Origin: Deltaproteobacteria bacterium
Lineage (GTDB): Bacteria > Bdellovibrionota > UBA1018 > UBA923
Direction: 5' to 3'
DNA length: 6,526 bases
NCBI GenBank assembly: GCA_016194795.1
Contig: JACQAX010000079.1
Location: 1-6,526 of the forward strand
This document shows positions 1-6,526 of the stretch, one piece after another. The notes beneath the pieces are model-generated. The model made no database searches and was not told where the DNA came from. It saw only the letters and a list, made by a program, of their open reading frames with translations. The position numbers and the translations under genes were made by a program. Each line of letters starts with the position of its first letter. The first letter of the stretch is position 1.

Positions 1-1818
1 CTGGGCGTCGATCGAGAGCTTCACCAGCTTGGCGAGCTCGGCCGGGTTGTACTGGATCGTCGAGAGGATGCCGCCGACCGTGTGCCCCTGGATCGTCTCC
101 TCGATGTAGTAACCGCCCGGCTCCTCGGCGTCTTCGAACACGTGGACTTCGTTCACGCGGCCGAAGAGGTTGTGCACGTCGCCCATGATGTCCTGGTAGG
201 CGCCCATCAGGAACATGCCGAGGTAGTACGGCTGGCCGTTCATCGCGTGCAGCGGAAGGGTGTCGCGCACGTCTTTCAGGTCGATGAACTTGTCGACCTT
301 GCCGTCGGAGTCGCAGGTGATGTCGACGAGCGTCGACTGGCGCGTCGGCTCCTCGCCCAGGCGATGCAGCGGCATGATCGGGAAAAGATGCTGGATGGCC
401 CAGTGGTCGGGCGCGCTCTGGAAGAGCGAGAAGTTGCAGAGGTACTGATCCGACAGGTGCTTGATCATGTTCTGCAGATCTTCGGGCACGTACTTCTGGC
501 CGCTGGCGTGCTTGGCGACGCTCAGGCAGGTTTTCCAGAACAGGTTCTCGACCTTCGCTTTGTCTTCGAGATCGAGGAAGCCCAGCTTGAACATGCTGAA
601 GGCTTCTTCCTTGCGCTGGAGCGCGTCGTGGTAGCTCTCGAGCAGGTTCTTGGCGGTCGTGTTGGAGAGCACCTCGCGCATCTCGCGCACGACGTCGTTT
701 TCTTCGGCCGTCTCTTCGAGCGTGTACGGCGTGGCGCCGACCTCGATGTTGCCGAAGACGTTGATGATGAGCACCGAGTGGTGCGCGACGACCGCGCGGC
801 CCGACTCGCTCACGATGTTGGGCTCGGGAACCTCTTCGGCCGCGCAGACTTCCTGGATCGTGTAGACGATGTCGTTGACGTACTCTTGCAGCGAGTAGTT
901 GATCGAGCTGTTGAACGACGTGCGCGAGCCGTCGTAGTCGACGCCCAGGCCCCCGCCGACGTCCATGTACTCGATGTCGATGCCCATCTTGCGCAGCTTG
1001 CAGTAGACGCGCGCGCCTTCTTTGGCGGCGTCCTTGATGGTGCGGATGTCGGTGATCTGCGAGCCGATGTGGAAGTGGACGAGCTTCACGCAGTCGGCCA
1101 TGCCCTCGTCTTTGAGGATCTTGATGGCCTGGAGAATTTCGGGCGTCGTGAGGCCGAACTTCGCGAAGTCGCCGCCCGACGACTCCCACTTGCCGCTCCC
1201 GCGCGTCTGCAGCTTGCTGCGGATGCCGATCAGCGGGCGCACGCTCATCTCTTTGGAGACTTTGAGAATCTGGATGAGCTCGGAAAGCTTCTCGACGATG
1301 ATGATGACGCGCTTGCCGAGCTTGAGCCCGTTGAGCGCCGTCTTGATGACCGAGTAGTCCTTGTAGCCGTTGCACAGGATCAGCGAGTCCGGGTTGGTGT
1401 TCATCGCGATGCTGGCGAGCAGCTCGGCCTTGCTGCCGGCTTCGAGGCCGTGCTGATAGATCTGGCCGGCGTCGAGGATTTCCTCGACGACCTCGCGCAG
1501 CTGGTTCACCTTGATCGGATAAACGCCCTGGTAGCGGCCCTTGTAGTTATTCTCCTCGATGGCCTTCTTGAAGGCCTCGTTGAGCGCGACCACGCGGTGG
1601 CGAAGGATGTCCTGGAACCGGATGAGCACCGGGAGCTTGATGCCGCGACCGACGATGTCGTCGACGATGACTTTGAGGTCGATCGAGGGCGACGCGGTCT
1701 GCTTGGGATGAACGGTGAGGTTCCCCTTCGGGTTGATGCCGAAGTAGTGGAGGCCCCAGTTCTCGATATTGTAGGTCTTGAGGGAATCTTCGATGCTCCA
1801 GACCTTCATCACGCTCAT
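1..1818 (-). CDS. speA: Biosynthetic arginine decarboxylase SpeA, C-terminus cut by window edge
   Basis: PLP-dependent, alanine-racemase-fold decarboxylase converting arginine to agmatine, the first step of the agmatine route to putrescine and spermidine; cytoplasmic. 606 codons are visible with no stop, so about 30-50 residues are probably missing compared with the roughly 630-660 usual in the family. Motifs read directly: YPIKVNQ at 100-106 with the PLP Schiff-base lysine K103; GLEAGSKAELL from 124; HFHIGSQ at 248-254; the glycine loop GGGLGVDYDG near 288-297; SESGRA near 338-343; and CDSDGK at 502-507, supplying the active-site Cys from the partner subunit. The start at 1818 is chosen because an in-frame TAG lies at 1833-1831 and the N-terminus aligns with the family; ATG at 1809 is an alternative. 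The ribosome site is weak (only GAG upstream), so coupling to the gene 18 nt upstream is likely. Confidence 0.96.
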   Translation of the reverse strand, partial: MSVMKVWSIEDSLKTYNIENWGLHYFGINPKGNLTVHPKQTASPSIDLKVIVDDIVGRGIKLPVLIRFQDILRHRVVALNEAFKKAIEENNYKGRYQGVYPIKVNQLREVVEEILDAGQIYQHGLEAGSKAELLASIAMNTNPDSLILCNGYKDYSVIKTALNGLKLGKRVIIIVEKLSELIQILKVSKEMSVRPLIGIRSKLQTRGSGKWESSGGDFAKFGLTTPEILQAIKILKDEGMADCVKLVHFHIGSQITDIRTIKDAAKEGARVYCKLRKMGIDIEYMDVGGGLGVDYDGSRTSFNSSINYSLQEYVNDIVYTIQEVCAAEEVPEPNIVSESGRAVVAHHSVLIINVFGNIEVGATPYTLEETAEENDVVREMREVLSNTTAKNLLESYHDALQRKEEAFSMFKLGFLDLEDKAKVENLFWKTCLSVAKHASGQKYVPEDLQNMIKHLSDQYLCNFSLFQSAPDHWAIQHLFPIMPLHRLGEEPTRQSTLVDITCDSDGKVDKFIDLKDVRDTLPLHAMNGQPYYLGMFLMGAYQDIMGDVHNLFGRVNEVHVFEDAEEPGGYYIEETIQGHTVGGILSTIQYNPAELAKLVKLSIDAQ

Positions 1819-1836
1819 GCCGCACTCATACTACAG

Positions 1837-2472
1837 TCAGAATTTCGGTTCAAATGTATAGATGTGCTTGATGTTGATGTGCTGGTAGCGCATGTGCTTC
1901 AGCTTCATCGCCGCCAGCTGGAGAATCAGCTTCGTCTGGCGCGAGCGGTCCTGGTAGCGCACCTTCTTGATCTCGCCCAGGATGAACTTCTCCATCTCGA
2001 CGGGATGGAAACAGAAGCCCTTCGAAAACTCGTAGACGCCCTTGAACGGGATCAGGCGCGCTTCGAAGATGTCTCCCTGCACGAAGCCCATGTTGATCTC
2101 GGTGTCTTTGACCTCGTAGTTCTTCTTCGAGAAGAGGTCCTTGAGGTAGATCGTGCCGCCCTTGATCTTGCGCAGGTAGAAGATCGAGTGGATGGTGTTG
2201 CAGAAATCTTTATAGATATTGAGTTCTTCCGAGGAGAACAGGTCCTTGTTCTTGCGGAAGTAGAACTTGATCGGAGGCAGGTCGATGGCCGGCAGCTCGC
2301 GGTCGAAGGCGTACCAGTCCATGAACGTGCACATGCGGTTCTCGAACTCGCCGTCGTCCTCGTAAACCACGCCGGCGCGCTCGAAGTACTCCTGCTTGGC
2401 CTGGAAAACTTCCTTGTAGTACTCCCCCGTCGTGAACATCTCGATCACGGGGTCGAGGTATTTCTGGTACAT
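1837..2472 (-). CDS. Conserved-looking protein of unknown function, 211 aa, upstream of speA
   Basis: I do not recognise a named family. The protein is soluble-looking, with no signal peptide or membrane segment. Residues 1-75 look mostly helical and carry a striking acidic/aromatic motif, FENRMCTFMDWYAFDREL at 43-60. Residues about 105-157 (GGTIYLKDLFSKKNYEV, then GDIFEARLIPF and YEFSKGFCFHP) alternate like a small beta-barrel, an inference from pattern only. The C-terminus (about 178-211) is a basic, His-rich helix ending in YTFEPKF. It is unusually rich in Lys, Phe, Tyr and Ile for this GC-rich window, and its 3' end is locally more AT-rich. The start is supported by AGGGAG at 2489-2484, 11 nt upstream, and by a promoter further upstream. 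It sits 18 nt before speA, so a joint transcript and a possible link to arginine/polyamine metabolism are inferred. Coding is supported by an intact frame and sensible composition. Confidence 0.88.
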   Translation of the reverse strand: MYQKYLDPVIEMFTTGEYYKEVFQAKQEYFERAGVVYEDDGEFENRMCTFMDWYAFDRELPAIDLPPIKFYFRKNKDLFSSEELNIYKDFCNTIHSIFYLRKIKGGTIYLKDLFSKKNYEVKDTEINMGFVQGDIFEARLIPFKGVYEFSKGFCFHPVEMEKFILGEIKKVRYQDRSRQTKLILQLAAMKLKHMRYQHINIKHIYTFEPKF

Positions 2473-2483
2473 GGCGCGCGCTT

Positions 2484-2489
2484 CTCCCT
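2484..2489 (-). promoter_or_regulatory. Ribosome binding site of the 211-aa unknown gene
   Basis: AGGGAG on the minus strand, 11 nt before the ATG at 2472. The spacing is a little long but this is the only purine-rich Shine-Dalgarno-like stretch there. It lies downstream of the promoter candidate and supports 2472 as the start. Confidence 0.6.
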
Positions 2490-2504
2490 AAGCTTTGACC
2501 CCAG

Positions 2505-2533
2505 AGTATAACGAACGCATCCTTGCGTGCAAA
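2505..2533 (-). promoter_or_regulatory. Candidate sigma-70-type promoter for the unknown gene - speA unit
   Basis: On the minus strand, TTTGCA (2533-2528, four of six matches to TTGACA) is separated by exactly 17 nt from TATACT (2510-2505, five of six matches to TATAAT). Transcription would start near 2498, giving a leader of about 25 nt that contains the AGGGAG ribosome site. It lies in the only substantial intergenic gap of the window, just after the carA stop, so it would give the speA unit its own expression independent of the pyr genes. This is consensus matching by eye; no transcript data. Confidence 0.6.
2515..2528. repeat. Short inverted repeat inside the promoter spacer
   Basis: ACGCA (2515-2519) and TGCGT (2524-2528) form a perfect 5-bp inverted repeat with a 4-nt centre (TCCT). 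It falls between the -35 and -10 elements of the promoter candidate, a typical place for a repressor site. It is short enough to be chance, and as a hairpin it is too weak and lacks a U tract, so it is not a terminator. Confidence 0.3.
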
Positions 2534-2540
2534 GCGGAAC

Positions 2541-3622
2541 TCAAAGCGCCTGGACGAAACGGTCGAAGAGGTAGCTGGAGTCGTGCGGGCCCGGCGCTGA
2601 CTCGGGGTGGTACTGCACCGAGAACGCGTGCTGCTTCTGGCACTCGAGCCCCTCGCAGCACCCGTCGTTGAGGTTCTTGTGGGTGACGGTGACGTCCGCC
2701 GGAAGCGAGGCCGGGTCGACCGCATAGCCGTGGTTATGCGAAGAAATCTCGACGTTCCGGGTGCTGACGTTGAGCACGGGCTGGTTGACGCCGCGGTGGC
2801 CGAACTTCATCTTGAAGGTCTTGCCGCCAAGGGCGAGGCCGAGGATCTGGTGGCCCATGCACACGCCGAAAATCGGCTTCTGGCCGAGCAGCTCTTTCAC
2901 GGTCTTGATGGCGTACTTGGCCTCGGCCGGGTCGCCCGGTCCGTTGGACAGGAACACGCCGTCGGGCTTGTAGGAAAGGATCTCGTCGCGCGTCGCGGTG
3001 GCCGGCACCACGACGACCTTCGCGCCGCGGTCGGCGATCTCCTTGAGGAGATTCGTCTTCACGCCGAAGTCGACGGCGACGACCGTCTTGGAGCCCTTCT
3101 CGGAGTACCAGTAAGGCTGTTTGGTCGTGACCTCGAGGATCAGGTCGCGCCCGGCGAAGGTCGGATACCTGGCGAAGACCGCCTGGGAGTCGCCGCCGAG
3201 CTTCTTTTTCTCGTCGAGGCTGAGAATCAGCCCGCGCATCGCGCCTTTCGAGCGGATATGGAGCGTGAGCGCGCGCGTGTCGATGCCGCTCAGGCCGGGG
3301 ATGCCGTGCTTTTCGAGATAGGCCGGGAGCGCGATCTCCGACGTGAAGTTGCTAGGCCGGGAGACCTGCTCGTGGACGATGAAGCCGGCGACCTTGGGCC
3401 CGCCCTTCGACTCGTTGTCGAGGCTGTTGAGGCCGTAGTTGCCCTGGTGCGGGTAGGTCATCACGACGAGCTGCTGGGTGTAGCTCGGATCGGTGAGCAC
3501 CTCCTGGTAACCGGCCATCGCCGTGTTGAAGATCACCTCGCCGAAGCCCGTGCGTCTCGCGCCGAAGGCCCAGCCCGGAAATTCGGTGCCGTCTTCGAGC
3601 CAGAGAACCGAGTCGTGCGCCT

Positions 3623-3635
<13 letters not shown>
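2541..3635 (-). CDS. carA: Carbamoyl-phosphate synthase small (glutaminase) subunit CarA
   Basis: Class I glutamine amidotransferase subunit. It hydrolyses glutamine and channels ammonia to CarB, which makes carbamoyl phosphate for pyrimidine and arginine synthesis; cytoplasmic. The 364 residues are near the family norm (E. coli about 382). The N-terminal CarA domain covers about 1-150 (LWLEDGTEFPGWAFG near 11-25, NTAMAGYQEVLTDPSY at 37-52, HQGNYG at 63-68). The GATase domain follows from about 183, with SNGPGDP at 230-236, the nucleophile Cys259 in GVCMGHQ, and His343/Glu345 in QYHPES, so the catalytic triad is complete. The start at 3635 is preferred over ATG at 3641 because GGAAGG at 3650-3645 is 9 nt from the former and only 3 nt from the latter. 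The gene overlaps the end of pyrC by 13 nt. CarB is not in the window. Confidence 0.97.
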
Positions 3636-4953
<1,318 letters not shown>

Positions 4954-4957
<4 letters not shown>

Positions 4958-5916
4958 CCGCGCCTCCTGTCGCCGCCGGCCTTGCTGCCGCCGTCGAAAA
5001 TGAGATCCATCAGCGCCATGCGAATGATGACGCCGTTGTTGACCTGGTTGAGGATGACCGAATAGGGCCCGCTGGCGACCTCTTGCGAGATCTCGACGCC
5101 TTCGTTGAGCGGGCCGGGGTGCATGATGATCGCCCCCTTCTTGAGCGACTGCACGGTGTCGGCATTGAGGCCCCAGAAGCGCGAGTACTCACCCAAGCTC
5201 GGAAACTGCATCTGGTTCTGGCGCTCGAGCTGCACGCGCAACATCATGACGACGTCGGCATCGGCGATCCCCTTGCGCAGGTCGTGAAAGACCTCGGCGA
5301 CGCCGAGCTCACGCGCCAGCGGCGGCATCAGGCTCGGCGGCCCGCAGACCGAGACGCGCGCGCCCATCGTGCGCAGGGTGTAGATGTTCGAGCGGGCCAC
5401 GCGCGAGTGGGCGATGTCGCCGACGATCAGCACGTTGAGACCCTTGGCGCTTCCCTTGGCCTCCTCGATCGTGAAGAGGTCGAGCAGCGCCTGCGTCGGG
5501 TGCTCATGGAAGCCGTCGCCGGCGTTGATGATCGGGATCTTCAATATCTTGGAAAGCTGGTACGGCGCGCCCGCCGAAGCGTGGCGCAGGACGAGCAGGT
5601 CGGGGTCCATGGCCTCGAGGTTGCGGGCGGTATCGAAGAGCGTCTCGCCCTTGGTGACCGACGACGCCTCGGGGTGCAGGTTCAGCACGTGCGCGCCGAG
5701 GCGGCGCGCGGCGAGCTCGAACGACGAGCGCGTGCGGGTGCTCGCCTCGAAGAAAAGATTCACGACGGTGCGCCCGCGCAGCGAAAGGTGCGGGAACTCC
5801 GTGCCGCGCCAGCCGCGCCAGAGCTTCTTGAGCTCGCCGGCGCGCTTGAGCACCTGGCGGATCTCCTGCTCGCCGAGCTTTCGGGTCTCGATCAGACTGC
5901 GATTCAACCAAGCCAT
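4954..5916 (-). CDS. pyrB: Aspartate carbamoyltransferase catalytic subunit PyrB
   Basis: Condenses carbamoyl phosphate with aspartate to N-carbamoyl-aspartate, the committed step of pyrimidine synthesis; cytoplasmic trimer in the family. The 320 residues match the usual 305-320. Carbamoyl-phosphate site: FEASTRTRSSFE at 56-67 (STRTR at 59-63); the loop contributed by the neighbouring subunit is SSVTKGET at 85-92, with Lys89. HASAGAP at 112-118 and HEHPTQALLDLFTI at 137-150 complete the N-domain. The aspartate domain shows Arg227 in MLRVQLER and HPGP at 266-269 followed by LNEGVEI. The tail after about 308 (GGSKAGGDRRRG) is low-complexity and contains the pyrC ribosome site. The start follows the lepB-like stop by 1 nt, with GAGGG at 5930-5926 spaced 9 nt. 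No pyrI regulatory subunit is adjacent, suggesting an unregulated or PyrC-associated enzyme. Confidence 0.97.
4963..4968 (-). promoter_or_regulatory. Perfect Shine-Dalgarno of pyrC inside the pyrB tail
   Basis: AGGAGG on the minus strand, 5 nt before the pyrC ATG at 4957 and within the last codons of pyrB. It fixes the pyrC start and implies coupled translation through the ATGA overlap. It also encodes part of the Arg-rich end of PyrB. Confidence 0.8.
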
Positions 5917-5917
5917 C

Positions 5918-6526
5918 TCAGTTCACCCTCGTCATAAGACGGGACCAGCGGACACCCAGCGCCTCGCTCGTCGCCCCGGTCGAAAACCAGATCAGAGCAG
6001 CTCTACCCTTGATGCTGCTCAAAGGCAAAAAACCGTAACCGCGGCTATCCTGCCCCTTGGCGCGGTTGTCGCCCAGCACAAAAACATTGCCCGGCGGAAC
6101 GGTGACCTTCGGCATGTTGCGCGACTCCGGCGCAGCCGTCTTCCACTGCACGTAGAAGCGATGGCCCGCGAGCTCCTCCTCGTACACGTCGCGCTCCATC
6201 TCGCGGCTGATCGGCTTCCCGCCGACGACGACCCGGCTGTCGCGGATCTCGACCGTATCGCCCTCGAGGGCCACGACCCGCTTGATGTAGTCTTTCTGGG
6301 GAAAGTTGGGGAAGCTGAAGATGACGACGTCGCCCCGCGCGGGCGCCCTCGTGGTTCCCGAGAAGATCCCGCCGTAGGCGAGCTTGTTCACGAAGATGTG
6401 GTCGCCCGGCAGCAGCATCGGCGCCATGAAGTCGGTGGGGATGCGGAACGCCTCGACGACGTAGACGCGCAGGAGCAGCGCGACGACCGCCGCGCCCACG
6501 ATGGCGAAAAAATAGTCTTTCAGAAG
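5918..6526 (-). CDS. lepB: Type I signal peptidase (LepB) family protein, N-terminus cut; active-site serine missing
   Basis: Family: membrane-anchored S26 peptidase that removes signal peptides on the outer face of the inner membrane using a Ser/Lys dyad. The frame is open to the window edge (203 codons); a GTG at 6499 is unlikely to be the start because it would cut the N-terminal membrane segment (YFFAIVGAAVVALLL, about 5-19). Window numbering: box B reads RIPTDFMAPMLLPGD (28-42), so the nucleophile of the usual IPSGSM is Phe33 (codon 6430-6428). The box D lysine is kept as Lys82 in DYIKRVVALEGD. Box E is GDNRAKGQDSR (152-162), with Gly158 where the E. coli Ser278 that supports the lysine would be. 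GRAALIWFS follows as usual. The fold is therefore clear but catalysis is doubtful. It stands 1 nt before pyrB, in the same transcript. Family assignment is sure; peptidase activity is not. Confidence 0.9.
   Translation of the reverse strand, partial: LLKDYFFAIVGAAVVALLLRVYVVEAFRIPTDFMAPMLLPGDHIFVNKLAYGGIFSGTTRAPARGDVVIFSFPNFPQKDYIKRVVALEGDTVEIRDSRVVVGGKPISREMERDVYEEELAGHRFYVQWKTAAPESRNMPKVTVPPGNVFVLGDNRAKGQDSRGYGFLPLSSIKGRAALIWFSTGATSEALGVRWSRLMTRVN
5926..5930 (-). promoter_or_regulatory. pyrB ribosome binding site inside the end of the lepB-like gene
   Basis: GAGGG on the minus strand, 9 nt upstream of the pyrB ATG at 5916, within the last codons of the preceding gene. This placement, with a 1-nt gap between genes, points to coupled translation. 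Confidence 0.6.

Noticed and set aside
82..2511. An 809-codon open frame on the plus strand, antisense to speA and the unknown gene
   Set aside because: It is in exact codon register with both minus-strand genes. It stays open because those genes scarcely use TTA, CTA or TCA codons, as expected at high GC. The translation is a low-quality mix rich in Val, Asp, Leu, Arg and His, with no family motif.
2473..2540. Intrinsic terminator after carA
   Set aside because: Only a 5-bp stem (ACGCA/TGCGT) is present, with no U tract after it. Read-through or Rho-dependent ending is equally possible.
2523..2551. Direct repeat CGCTTTG around the carA stop (minus strand)
   Set aside because: Two 7-nt copies, one within coding sequence, are within chance expectation; no regulatory meaning can be supported.
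6497..6499. GTG as the start of the signal peptidase gene
   Set aside because: The frame continues upstream with a convincing membrane segment. Starting here would truncate the anchor, so the gene is treated as cut by the window edge.

Overview
The window is a compact, GC-rich bacterial chromosome segment (roughly 60% GC by eye). Every convincing gene lies on the minus strand, so the biological order runs from high to low coordinates. The gene content (PLP-dependent biosynthetic arginine decarboxylase, bacterial pyrimidine enzymes, type I signal peptidase) indicates a Gram-negative-type bacterium. The style of the proteins makes me lean towards a deltaproteobacterial-grade lineage such as Bdellovibrionota or Myxococcota, but that is an impression. 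No rRNA or other marker settles it.

Region 6526-2541 is one tightly packed gene run: lepB-like (cut by the window edge) - pyrB - pyrC - carA. The junctions are a 1-nt gap, a 4-nt ATGA overlap and a 13-nt overlap, so the four genes almost certainly share a transcript and are probably translationally coupled. CarA makes ammonia for carbamoyl phosphate, PyrB condenses carbamoyl phosphate with aspartate, and PyrC closes the ring to dihydroorotate. Together they cover the first three steps of UMP synthesis, except that the large synthetase subunit CarB is not in the window. No pyrI regulatory subunit is seen between or beside these genes.

Region 2540-2473 is the only real intergenic gap. It holds a good sigma-70-type promoter candidate reading on the minus strand, with a small inverted repeat in its spacer. 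No convincing terminator for carA is visible.

Region 2472-1 is a second transcription unit: an unrecognised 211-residue protein followed after 18 nt by speA, a biosynthetic arginine decarboxylase (arginine to agmatine, for polyamine synthesis) whose C-terminus runs off the window.

The most unusual observation is in the signal peptidase. Its frame is intact and the catalytic lysine region is preserved, but the nucleophile serine position reads Phe and the supporting serine of the GDNR box reads Gly. It looks like a catalytically dead or re-purposed paralogue heading a pyrimidine operon. The rest of the window is ordinary core metabolism. I saw no mobile elements, CRISPR arrays, tRNAs or rRNAs.
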